Source: Ceratobasidium sp. AG-K
Lineage: Eukaryota > Basidiomycota > Agaricomycetes > Cantharellales > Ceratobasidiaceae
Direction of reading: 5' to 3'
DNA: 64,000 nucleotides
NCBI GenBank assembly: GCA_037039685.1
Contig: JAWNGF010000013.1
Location: 1,075,001 to 1,139,000 of the forward strand
Below, in pieces: positions 22,076 through 34,413 of the stretch. The notes beneath the pieces were generated by a model. The model ran no database searches. It saw nothing but the letters and a program-made list of their open reading frames with translations, and was not told where the DNA came from. Every line of letters starts with the position of its first letter. The stretch's first letter is position 1. A program made the position numbers and the translations under genes.

Positions 22076-24546
22076 CTAATCCCGGGTCGCACTCTTGAAC
22101 TTGATCCACATGCCGCCCTGCCAAACACGCATCAGCATAGTGCCCGAGACAGGAGCGTAGCGACTCACATGAGAGTACAGTGTTACCGCACTCTTGGGCC
22201 AAATCTTCTCGAGTGGCTTCCGCCCCGAGCCTTGTGCCCATTCTTCCGGCGGGCAGGATCCGGGAGGCGCAGCATCCATAGCCAACTCGAACCGACTAAA
22301 GCTTTGCAGTAAACGGACGAGGACAAATGAACCTTCATTCAAGGCGAATTGTTGTCCCAGACACTTGATATCCAATTAGCTCGAGCACAATGGTAAGAAA
22401 ACATGGAGCTTACAATTCTCGGTCCGGCATTAAACGGAATGTACTTGAATGGGTCCGAGATGACATTCTTGTGCCTCGAATCTAGCCACCTCATAGGGTC
22501 GAATATATCTGCGTCGGGGCCCCACAGTTCGGGATCGCGTTGCATCAGCATCGTGCTGTAGATCATGCTCGTATGTGGGCCGGGCATGTACAACGGAGTT
22601 TCAGTTGGCCGAGCCGGAAGGACAACCGGGTGACAGGATGCGCGCTCGTTAAGCGGGACCGAAGGGAAGAGTCGGAGGACTTCGTTGATAATTGCCCGGA
22701 CTAGAGTGGAGCGGTGGGGTGAGTCGGCGTTGGGAATCACCGGTGGGGAGTGCTTACGATAGCGCATTTGTTTGATTTGCTCATAGCTGGGTGCTGCCGA
22801 GTCTCCGACGGTCTCCAACACCTCTTGTCGTGCACGGTCCATGACTTCAGGGTGCATTGCGAGTAGGTATACCAAAAAAGTCAACATGCTTGCGGTCTGC
22901 AAGGCTTTCAGTCACGCATTGAAGAAGCGTCATGTCAAAAAACTGACCGTATCACGCGCGGCTAGCAAAAGGTTAATGAGCTCGTTGGCGATCATCTTCC
23001 TATCTGAAAAGGCAAAGTTAGCAGAGGCGCAATATACGGACCAAACCCATGCTAACCATCCGTACTCGATACCAAATGATCGATAAACGTATCTCCGGCG
23101 GGCATCTTCTCGTCCCCTCCCCCTCGTACCCAACGATCCCTTCGACCAATTGCCTGATCGAGCAGCGGCTACGAGTTCAATATATGCTCAGTCACATGCT
23201 AGTTCATGACCCCAAATATAAGGTTGACATACCTGGATCCAGAAATCGATCTCATTCCGGTAAGGCCGAGCCTTGTCCGCGAAGACTTCTGCAGCTGGCC
23301 ACAGGTGTTTGCCGAGACGGCTCCGAATGGGAAGGAGGATGAGTGCCTGCTCGAAAGCGCTTACAAAGTTACCGTAGCCGCCTGTTGAATCAATTCAGTA
23401 AGATCTTGAGACACAGGGGCAGAACCAATGGAACCCACCTTCTGCTAATGTACCTTTGGGACCCATTTTGGCTTGCCCTGCCACAGGAAGTGGCAGGTCC
23501 AGGGTGTTCAGATCTGAGGCGCCGAAAAGGAACTCTCCAGCAGCGTCCATGGTAAAGCGGGACTATTCAAGTCAATCCCACGGTCACATCGCATACAGTC
23601 GGTGCACTTACAAACACATCTTGCGCATCGCACGCAACGCCCTTGGATTCGTAATTGTTGAATATGTTCAAAACCTTTTGCGTGTATCGGTCGTATAGAT
23701 GAAAGTCTGAAACGCGCTCCTTGGCAAAAAACGGGCGGGCCATGACGCGATGCTTCTCATACTTAGCCACAACAAGTGCCTATGCATATATGCACTTACA
23801 AATCTCCAAACATCTCCATCCCGGTTGAATATTCCGTCACCCAGCATGCTGTACCGCCATGGCGCCCGTCAGTGAGGGGATGGCTGTGAACGTAGCAACT
23901 CACGTTTCGCTGCGGTTGATCTGTGTTGGCCCTTTTTCAAAATGCTCAAAGCCCGTGGCGAGTGCGAATTTTATCACGTCGTGGTCGACGGTGAATATCT
24001 GCAGAAATTCTTTAGCAAATATTTTCTTGCAATTTTTTGCCCTGTACGCACCACATCCTCCCACAGAACACGGGTATTGAATGTCGGCCCGTAAATAAGC
24101 GACATCTTGTGTACCCCTGCACACAAGAGATTCAGCCAACTGCTCCATGTGTTTGAAATGAATGTACCTACAGTCACCAATATACCCCTTTTGCGTTGTC
24201 TTGAACATACTAATGATTGTGGAAAGTTAGTACCATTCCAATTACTCCCTAGCGTCACCTACTCCACAAGCACATCGATATTCCCAGGCCATCTGCCCTT
24301 GATCCTTGGGATGGGGCGTGCTCCGAGGCGTCGAGCCTCGCAGTCTTTCAGGCGCATCTGGACTGCATTTCGAATTGACCAGAATAGAGGAACAGTGAGA
24401 ACGTAGAGAGCTCCGATAAGAATGGTATGCAACCAGGATGTGGACTGGAATTTTGAGATCCGGAGAGCTACGTGCGTTAGAAAAATAGGGAGGCCTATGA
24501 ACCGAGCGAGAGAAGTAAACAGTGCTTGGCGGTGGTGATAGGTCAT
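22076..24546 (-). CDS. Cytochrome P450, CYP63-like, copy 1
   Basis: About fourteen exons joined by thirteen GT-AG introns, with no frame break found. The N-terminus is a membrane-anchor region ([18 protein letters not shown] and a second hydrophobic stretch, then FWSIRNAVQ) followed by [13 protein letters not shown]. The I-helix is [13 protein letters not shown], which carries the (A/G)-x-x-T oxygen-activation motif. The K-helix ExxR is NEVLRLFP. The heme loop FNAGPRICLGQQ holds the Cys ligand, with an intron between Ile and Cys. From family knowledge, CYP63-type enzymes of white-rot fungi hydroxylate alkanes, fatty acids and aromatic xenobiotics at the ER with CPR as electron donor; substrate specificity is inferred only from similarity. 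The start is the ATG at 24546; upstream in-frame codons are not ATG. A diverged second copy lies at 34.4-36.9 kb on the opposite strand. Confidence 0.88.
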
Positions 24547-26621
24547 AGCAGCCCGACGGTGAGAGCGAGGAGGATAGAAGGGTAACACAACCTCAAGCTT
24601 GTCAATGTTCGTAGGAGAGGTTGGAGGGACAAGCCAAGCAATGAAAGCGGAAAACTCAATGTGAGATATCGTGCTTTAGCCGAACATGTCAACCGGGCAG
24701 ATATACAAGGAACAGATCAAAAGACGCGCGCCCGGGGGAGCGATTCCCCGGCCGACGCCTCACTGACAAATTCACAGGACGCTTCTCCCTAGTTTGGGGA
24801 ATACTTCTGAACTCGCGGGTTTCCGGTGCGTGGTTATGGACGAACTTGACCGGAGGTTCAACCCCCGGTGGCCCAGTTCTTCGAAACACCCAAGTCGTTG
24901 CTGTGTGTGGTTATGTAAGCATGATTGGTTGACATTGTCAACCGTTCAAAGTCTACGGTTGTAGCGTGCGCCAGTTGCCTAGCTTGATTGTGTGGTGGGG
25001 ATTTAAATATTAGTGATATCTGTGGTGGCCTGGTAGGAGCGATGGCTGAGAATCTGACCGAGTCGATCAACCCGACGGCGATGCGGCGAGGGTGTTGATC
25101 TTACAAACGCTCGATTGCACTAAACGGAATGATGAGTGCAAACGTACAGGGGCAGCACGCTGAGATCTAAAAGGCGTACCTACCATTTGGAGTGTGACGG
25201 AAGTGGTCTTACGCTCTCCAACCCTATTGGTGCGTAGGTCAGGATGCGCAGCGCGATATGGTACTGATATGGTTTAGGTTTCGCTCTGAGCGCCAAATTG
25301 GGGTGCCTTCGACTCAGGACATATGGGCAACAGGGCTGGCCAGAAGTGACGGGGCGCTTTTGGACGGAATTGCAATGACGAAAGGAGGCACAAAAGCTAG
25401 CACAAAAGCGTCGTCATACCACAATCATTAGAGATGTTTTGACTTGAGCACTGACTTGACCAGGTTATGACGGGTTGTGTGACTGGCTCGTCACGGTAAA
25501 CGCCCCAAGAACGGCGTCACATTCTGGTTCTAACGGGGGCAGTAGATGCGCTAGGCTCCCAAAAACGTGCTGGTGAAGTGGGCCAGATTGGAATCATGAG
25601 TATTGCCAAGATACTGGTATCGCCAGTACAACGAGTGGGCTGCGGGTTTGGGCAGATGGCGAGTGCTCCGGGGAAAATGGCGCCCAGGGTAAAAACTAGT
25701 CCACGGGCTTGAGAGTCAAATATGTGAAAAGATACCTCGACTGCAACCGGATAACAAGATATTGGGCAAATAAGGGTGCAGCAATCGGCACTATAGGCGT
25801 CTCATCACTGTCGATGGGGGAAAGAACATGCTTGCGAGTCAAATTCAGTCGAGGCGCCTCGCTGCCTGTTGAACGGCACGTGATGACTAGATTTATACCC
25901 AACGAGACTCGGGCTGGTTTTCCCGATAGTACACACATATGTATGTTTCAATCCAACAATAGTCAAGACACACAAAATTGTGGCGAACGGAGCGAAACCC
26001 GATCCACCACATCACCAACTGGAATAATCCTATCCAGTAGCCTTTGAAGGAACCCGAGAACGAAGCACTAGGAGGATTTGATCTGGATAGTAGACGATGA
26101 AGAGCTCGGCATGTTGAACTTGTTATAAGGATACTGTTGCAGATCCCCCCCCCCTCCCACACATGCCCTGTTACATATCTAGCCCGGGTTTTCAACCACC
26201 CCTCGAGTGCAGACGACTGAGGTGTTGGATATTATAATCGCTGTAAATGCTGTTCGAGATGTAAGCTCAATTATGATCCGAATCAACTAAAAGATCATAA
26301 ACTTGTGATTTATACTTATCAAGAGTAGAGTCCACCAGAGTGAAGTACTTTGTAAACAAGTACAAACCAATTTATCGGCGAAAGAATATGACGTACTTAC
26401 ATTCAGCCGGTTGCTCTCGTGGGGCTGGCTTCGGGTCGTGAGATTGACATGGTACGAGACCATATCTATTAAACTTGTGCGACCGGCTCCTCAAACGCTG
26501 CATAAAACATGCTTACTTATGATGGCAGTATAACAACCACCAGGCAATCACCAAACGCAATTGTAATCCCCACAATCGGTATTACTACACTTCGCACATA
26601 CTATTACATAATTATAAGCTT
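24547..26621. other. Intergenic region, no supported gene
   Basis: No frame shows coding features. It contains the 5' flank of the minus-strand P450 and the 3' flank of the DJ-1 pseudogene, plus a short C-rich run near 26150. I see nothing further. Confidence 0.4.
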
Positions 26622-27064
26622 TTAAGCCAGCCCAAAAATGGTCGCGAATTCATCGTCTCCAGAGTCTGTTGCTCTCAATTCGATCAAGTTCTTGGACAGA
26701 GTTGCGAACACTTCTCCAGCGACAGTCTTGAGAAACTCGAGTCCCATGTCCTGACCCGCGGTAACACCAGAGCAGGTCCAAATGTTCCCGTCGACGACCC
26801 ATCGGGCTTTCGGGACCCACTGAATAGCCGAGCTGTTTTTTCCTTACAAACAGAGAATAATAGGTAAGTGGAGGGAATAGGAATCGCGGTGTGGTTTGTT
26901 ACCTTGACTTCCTTGAAAGGAATTTGTTGGTGGTAGCCCGTTTTCCTTCGAGTAGTCTAGCTCCCAGTGCAAACTGATAGAACGTACTTGGCCTTGGATC
27001 ATTGAGGTTTGATAAAGTGCATTGTTGCTTTGGAGACTCTTTCGGGCTCGGCACCAAATCCTGT
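26622..27064 (-). pseudogene. DJ-1/PfpI pseudogene, copy 2 (5' truncated, in-frame stop, 17-bp deletion)
   Basis: Reading the minus strand, the sequence matches the copy at 27.9 kb from SKATI.FIK through YVLSVCTGS, then a 17-bp deletion removes the helix after the nucleophile Cys and leaves TAG at 26959-26957. It resumes at EGKRATTNK. After a GT-AG intron the last exon is intact (IQWVPKARWVVDGNIW...LKTVAGEVFA), with a natural stop TAA at 26624-26622. The first exon and the AT-AC intron region are absent. The matching part retains the KAKYVL region almost unchanged at DNA level against copy 3, so the duplication is fairly recent. It lies head-to-head with the intact copy 3. Confidence 0.85.
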
Positions 27065-27646
27065 GAGAGAAGGTCATTCTTCAGTTCTCTCGAAGGAGCA
27101 GTCACCCGCGGACCCCAAGGAAGAGTCACCATGCCGCAATTAACCGTTTTAAGTCTTCAAGAAGTATGAATTAAAGCATTAGATGGTGGTTAATCTAGGT
27201 TTATGCGGGGTTTTGGGGGTCGGACGGGATGCTGGGGGCACGTGGGTTAGTATTAGCTGCGGTGAAAGAAGGGAAAACAAAAGAGTACAAACATCTGGGG
27301 TACCCAGAACGTTGTGCCTGGGAGAGCGTTGGGTAATGGAACTAGTGGATACGGAGATGTATAACATGTGCAAGACCAAGGGTGTTCTCAAAACCGAAAT
27401 TCCCCCTAAATCGCATCTTAAGTACTGTTATACTGCTCCATACAGGTGTATATTCATTTGCATAATGTTCTGTTAGCCTCTTCTAGACCCATAAGACCAA
27501 AAAAGGGTAAAATCGTGTGGGTTTCGCTTCCCAGTGAGATTTCGCTTCTGGGGGTCGTACGGTAACTGGCTATTGTATGGCCTCATCGGTTCAAAGCATC
27601 CCGCGAATGGTGGCCAAAATCAAGGTATCCTGAATCAATATAATTG

Positions 27647-27828
27647 CGGAAACTAACTTGCGCCAGCGGAAACCAACTTGCGCTACCATGATTTGCCGTC
27701 GCGAACGGAATTGCAAACGATGCTGGCGCAAGTCAGTTCCGTAGTTACCTTCGGTGCTAGATAATACAGTTTGATGGCCGTGCATAACGATGCCTCGATG
27801 AGTCAGATTCCATGCGAGTAGTTTTGGC
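27647..27828 (-). repeat. Dispersed repeat copy R2 with internal inverted repeats, upstream of DJ-1 copy 3
   Basis: On the plus strand, CGGAAACTAACTTGCGCCAG (27647-27666) and a near copy starting at 27667 are followed by the inverted partner CTGGCGCAAGTCAGTTCCG (27723-27741). The arms are about 20 bp and flank a core of roughly 55 bp. The stretch up to about 27825 matches R1 (near 2.0 kb) in reverse orientation. It ends immediately before the TATA box of the DJ-1 gene, so it is either a small MITE-like element or a shared promoter module. Confidence 0.6.
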
Positions 27829-27830
27829 AG

Positions 27831-27837
27831 TATAAAA
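27831..27837 (+). promoter_or_regulatory. TATA box of DJ-1 copy 3
   Basis: TATAAAA starts 78 bp upstream of the ATG at 27909 and directly follows repeat R2. Confidence 0.6.
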
Positions 27838-27908
27838 TGTGTCGAAATGGCACACATTCCGCCAGCTTTGCATTCGGAGTCGTCGGTGAAGCATCAATCA
27901 TTGCAGTC

Positions 27909-28767
27909 ATGTCAGAAATCCCAACACTCTCTCTCGCCGTCGTGCTCTTCCCCAATGTCACAACTCTAGACTATCAATAAGTGCTCATTTCAACACCCCG
28001 AGCTTTAAACTTACCTTCTTGCTCGATTACAGGCCCTATTGAGCTGATTGGGTCGGCAGGAGTGAATCACGCCTGGCCCTTGATGAGCACGCTCCCTGGC
28101 TTTCCTCGGCCAAAGACACTTTTCGAGATCGACTACCTGGCAGATACTCTTGAGCCTGTTCGGCCGGGCTCAGGCCCTCGAGTAGTGCCTACCAAGACGT
28201 TTAGCGAAGTTGGCTCGAAGCAATTCGACGTTATTCTGGTGCCGGGTGGTAAGTTCACCAATCGGTTATCGAGGTTGATCTATTAGCTAGGAACATCTGT
28301 AGGCATCGGCGCAGACCCCAAGCTAGTTTCCAAAGCGACAATAGACTTTATCAAGACTCAGGGATCCAAGGCCAAGTACGTTCTATCAGTTTGCACTGGG
28401 AGCTGGCTACTGGCTGGAGCGGGGCTGCTGGAAGGAAAACGGGCTACTACCAACAAGTACAGCTTCAAAATAGTCCAGGTGAGGCACGAGCCAGCGTTTT
28501 CTATTCTACCACTTGTCCGTTCACCCCAACTCACTGCACTCGCAGGGGGAGACCAGCCCGACTATCCAATGGGTGCCGAAAGCCCGATGGGTAGTGGATG
28601 GAAACGTGTGGACCAGTTCCGGTGTGACGGCGGGCCAGGATATGGGGTTTGAGTTCCTCAAGACTGTCGCCGGAGAAGCATTCGCAGTTGACTGCAAAAA
28701 CATAGTGGAGCTGAGGGCAACACACGCTGACGACGATGAGTTCGCTGTCACCCATGGCCTCGTTTAG
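27909..28767 (+). CDS. DJ-1/PfpI family protein (isonitrile hydratase-like), copy 3
   Basis: Four exons (27909-27976, 28031-28248, 28303-28478, 28546-28767) give 227 residues. The first strand is AVVLFPNVTTLDYQG, followed by PIELIG with Glu27. VLVPGG ends exon 2. YVLSVCTGSWLLAGAG holds nucleophile Cys126, followed by GKRATTNK, and IQWVPKARWVVDG opens the last domain. Intron 1 (27977-28030, 54 nt) runs ATAAGT...ATTAC; only the AT-AC cut restores the Gln23-Gly24 frame, as in copy 1. Introns 2 and 3 are GT-AG. DJ-1/PfpI enzymes of this subgroup include isonitrile hydratases; the actual substrate is unknown. The gene sits between a DJ-1 pseudogene (head-to-head) and two NmrA-like genes, in a block flanked by two P450 genes, which suggests a detoxification or metabolic setting. 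A TATA box is present. Confidence 0.88.
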
Positions 28768-30115
28768 AACGTGTATCAGTATCGTAACTACGAAGTCGCA
28801 GAACCAATTCGATAAATATCGCCCTGTTTAGTTCCGTGTGGCTGAACGCCGCCTGATGATTGCGCTGTGGCAACCCAGAAGGGAGCTGACCCGCAGATGC
28901 GCCTCATAAGTTCGTATAGCTTGAGTAAGAACCGGGTAATACCGATGACTGTGCTTGAAGTAGGTAATTAACACCAACGTACTTTTTCCTAAACTCGCTT
29001 CTTTCTCCTTGATCAAGCTCCCCATTATCGCATCGGGGACCAGTTTCTCCTCAATTTATCGTCAACTAAGTCTCCGTTTGCTTGTTGCCAGCCTCCATTT
29101 CGAGTCACATCACTACTGGACTCGGTTAGAATTATCCAAGGCTGCTGAAATGAATGAGCATCTGGCAAAGTTCCAATAATCCGATTCCCGCCTTGAAAGC
29201 CCTCGGGAATGCGCTTTATTTGATACTTGGCCCTTCGCCTACTATCACCACTCAAATTGCTCGGCAAGAAACTCAATGCTGTCAAACCTCCTCGGCTGTC
29301 GTGCTTGTGATTGTACGTGTTTGCTAATAATAATTGCAACTGGGGACTTGTTTTGCCTCGGGGATTGATTGTATTCTATGCAGAGTTTTGGGGGCGCTCA
29401 TTGCTGGTATACGGTCACTACTTTTCCGTGGCTCAATCTCGGAGGGGTGTTTCAGGCAGGGCAGCCGGGCACGTAACCGCGGAAGCTTGCATTGACAGAT
29501 CCTCACGCCTCATCCAGTTCTATCTGGGTCCTGTCAAGATTGGGGGAGGGGGGGGGGCACACCTCGTGGTATCTAAAGTCTCATTAATTCTTCCTGACGC
29601 AGCGGGTGCAATTGTGTAATTTTAGATCATACATCAGCCCAGTGATCGCTTGTTGTCCTTTTTTTTTTTAAAAATCCGTCCAAGCGAGTTGATTAGAGCG
29701 CTTGTTGCGGGAGAGTCCGGCCAGGTTGATGCGTCTGCCGTTCGCATCCGAAATCAAGCACGCTAAAATTCCTAGAGTCTATCCCCACGCGTTCTCCCGA
29801 GATCTTGAAGCATCTGGGGCTAATCGCTCAACCAACAAGAATAGATGCCACACGCATGTAGGCTACGCAGGAAGCCTTCACATCTTTGACATCCCTATCT
29901 ACTCAGCCATAGCTTTACCCCAAGGGGCACTCAATGCCATTTTAATAAACGAGTTGATACAACCCAATTTATGAGTACTTCTCAGGTATTTACTCTGTGC
30001 TTGAAGCACCATGACCATTACCCCGCTGCAGTGTGCTAAATTCATACCTCCGAGCGCGGGCTACCACGGAGTCGCTTCTGACATGTCGCCCTTCGGGTCA
30101 TAGCTCGTTCGCGCA
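28768..30115. other. Intergenic region, no supported gene
   Basis: The open frames at 29025-29339 (minus) and 29311-29619 (plus) have no motif or splice support. There is a G run at about 29546-29555 and a T run near 29660. It holds the 3' flank of DJ-1 copy 3 and the upstream region of the NmrA pair. Confidence 0.4.
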
Positions 30116-30120
30116 TATAA
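30116..30120 (+). promoter_or_regulatory. TATA box of NmrA-like gene 1
   Basis: CATATAAGA is centred about 45 bp upstream of the ATG at 30164, a typical core promoter distance. Confidence 0.45.
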
Positions 30121-30163
30121 GACAGATGGGGGACCGGCACCCATAACCATTCGACTCGGATAA

Positions 30164-31580
<1,417 letters not shown>

Positions 31581-32338
31581 TGTACCAGCGTCAACACACC
31601 AGTAGTCAATAGCCATAATTAGACCTACCGAATGACTCGGTTTTGATAGACACACCGAAGTACAAGAGCATGTTCCTAGCTGTATGATAACCAAATAGTT
31701 CAACTCGTAACGGGCTGATCAAATGAGGTGCAGGACCAGATGCTGCACCTAGAATCCCGACGAACTTGCTAGAATACAATCCAGGCTTCATTTCTACTTC
31801 GATTTAGTTACACAGCAACTCAGTTTTGGGGATCGCGGTATTCTTAACCGGCGCCAAACCATAACCCTTCTGTTCCAGCTCTTTGAACACTATATATGAC
31901 TTACTTCGTCCTCCATTAGGCATATCACAATTAGAATCTCGCAGTATTCACTCCCTGTCCCCTGATCGTACCTTCGCCGTTGGGGATGATGGTTTACCCG
32001 AGCTCCAGATCCAAAGCTTGCATGTGACTTGGGTATGACGAGTATACAGTATGTGGGTGATACATGACGTGATGTCCAGCATCATACGTCAAGCCCTACC
32101 CGAGCGCAGAGCATATACCCAAATATATATCATTTTTACACTTGGAACTTGGTAACTCGTAATCCATCTCTCCCCGCCGCATTGGTCCACCTGGCCATCA
32201 AGATCTTCCGCAAGATACCAACTTCTGGGCTGTACGATAGGATGGGGCAGTATGCTTCTCCATTTGAGATGGAACTTGATGCAAGCATAAAAGTGCGTCA
32301 CCGGCTCCAGGCTGGCGCCATCACAGTTGACTTTCGAC
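31581..32338. other. Intergenic region between the two NmrA-like genes
   Basis: No gene seen. A CATAAAAG at about 32286-32293, some 50 bp before the next ATG, is a possible weak TATA element for copy 2. Confidence 0.4.
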
Positions 32339-33707
32339 ATGTCTGCCTCTACTAACAAGCCTCTTGTTGTTGTATGCGGTGCTACCGGTGTGCAAGGATC
32401 GAGTGTCGCCCGGTTTATCTTGCGTGATGGAGGTTACTTGGTCCGTGCATTGACTCGAAACGTAAATAGCGAAAAGGCCCAAGGTGGGTGCTTGTACCCG
32501 TCCTCGACGTTGGCTGATTGTTGCGACTAGAAATCAAGAAACTCGGAGCGGAAATCGTCGCCTGCGACCTCGGAAACAAAGAGCAAGTTGCTGCAACCTT
32601 TGAGGGTGCCTACGCTGTCTTTGGTCTGACCAATTGTACGTACTTCGTATTTGGATTTGCCCGTTTTTGACCATGTCCTCCCACGGCAGATTGGGAACAC
32701 GGGGCCGAAGCAGAGATACAGCAGGGCAAGAATCTTGCTGATGCCGCTAAAGCAAGCGGCATCAAACATTTCATCTGGTCGTAAGTATTCCTACGCTCTT
32801 CCGGGACACTGACCAGACAGCCTCTGTCAGATCGCTGCCTCATGTCCCGGGTATCTTGCCTGGGCATTGGGAGTCCAAGGTCACGATTGAGAAATATTGT
32901 TATGAAATAGGGCTACCGACCACAGCGTGTGTACACTAGTCATATCATACGACTCAAACTGACCTTTTTTCAGCGTGATTACTTCTAGTTATTTTGAGAA
33001 CATGTGGATGTTTTATCCGCTGAAAAGACTTCAGGACGGATCGCTCCTGGCAGACTATTTTTTCCCGAACGACCTTCGCCTTCCCTCTTTTGCGGCCGAG
33101 GACCTAGGTGAGTTTTACCAAGTTTGTTTAGTTTCAAGACTCATCGCGTTACTGGTCCATAGGAGGATGGGTGCGCATACTTTGCTATATGCCCATGGCT
33201 TAAAATTAATTATTTTGAGATCAGGTCTTGGTCGTTCTCAAGAACCCCGAAGAATGGTTCGGTAAGTGCTCCAAACGCCGTCATGTGGAACGTGCCTTGA
33301 CTAACAATTGTCTCAGGTAAGCAACTGAGAATGGCTGTAGGACTGTACACAGCCCACGAATACGTCGCGGCCATGAGTGAAGTTCTCGAAACGAAAATCA
33401 CACTCAAAGAAGTATCGGAAGCCGACTTTAATGCGAACCGACCAAAAGTTCACGATGACCTCTGGCTCAAGTAGGTGCTTATCTTACTCTCGGACAAACG
33501 GCGCTAACATTTTCCTCTAGCCTCAGTAAGTCCTACAAAGTACCATTACGTGTGCTCATCCTTTGTTTAGAGGCGTTCTGGGATGTGCCTAGCTTATGGG
33601 GCGATCACATTGAACAGGCCCGTCGGCTTTTCCCAGAGGCACAGGACCTCAAGACATTTATGAAGAACCACAAGCAGCAGCTTCTGGATGGCATCGCTCC
33701 TGCCTGA
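32339..33707 (+). CDS. NmrA-like NAD(P)-binding protein, copy 2
   Basis: Starts at ATG 32339. Rossmann motif [20 protein letters not shown], then VRALTRN, AEIVACDLGNKEQV, YAVFGLTN, EIQQGKNLADAAKASGIKHF, GILPGHWESKV, SSYFENMWMF and VLVVLKNPEEWFG. The C-terminal part is TAHEYVAAMSEVLETK, then AFWDVPSLW, ending before TGA at 33705-33707. All donors are GT, including the one after the 8-nt exon 33163-33170 that is GC in copy 1. The 5-nt exon (CCTCA, 33521-33525) matches copy 1 in position. The family binds NAD(P) and acts as redox sensor or reductase; the substrate is unknown. It lies about 700 bp upstream of the second P450 gene in the same orientation, so a shared pathway is plausible but unproven. 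Confidence 0.88.
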
Positions 33708-34353
33708 CTGCCACAGAAACCGCCGTACTGTATAGTAAACCAAGTATGACTCATCAATATAGTCCAACGTGTACATGGTAGCCTCGAAAACGCCTACCAA
33801 GAGACTTGTATGCGGCAGTGCGTTGTTGTTCGGGTGCGGATAGGGGCTCGAATAGTTAGAGCGCTAGCACCAGCGACTCGATAAGGCTATCACGCATCCT
33901 CGGCGGCTCTTTCCTTGCTCGAGTTGGCACTTGCAAGCAAAGGAACGTCAACTGTCTTGCGATGGCAAAGTGCCTCGGCACCCAAGACGAAGCGTCTACG
34001 AACCGCTGACATCTGAATGTACCCGTGTTTGGACAAGAACGAGCACATACTCGAGCGTCAGTCCGGCGAAAGCCAGCATATAATGAAACAATACTCTATC
34101 ATATCGACACTAACATCGTCATCTATGACATCTCCAAATACGGGCCGGTGACTGCCAAGGGGACTCCATGTGACAAGATATATTAAAGAGGGGAGTCACG
34201 TGCGCCACACAGATCCAACTCAATCGACCGGCAACCAGCTGGACCGCAAGACTAGCCCAGATCTGTGCACGTTGAATTCACGCGCGAATGGCAGTGCGTG
34301 AACGACCAGTCTCCAGCCAGCCTTTGTACACTTCGTGGGATCTCGCCCCTAAC
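33708..34353. other. Intergenic region between NmrA copy 2 and P450 copy 2
   Basis: No gene seen. It ends in the core promoter of the P450. Confidence 0.4.
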
Positions 34354-34359
34354 TATATA
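34354..34359 (+). promoter_or_regulatory. TATA box of P450 copy 2
   Basis: TATATA is followed by an 11-C run (34362-34372) and lies 60 bp upstream of the ATG at 34414. Confidence 0.5.
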
Positions 34360-34413
34360 GACCCCCCCCCCCAGCACTCGTAGCTCGCAACCCCTACTCG
34401 AAATCAGAAGCAA

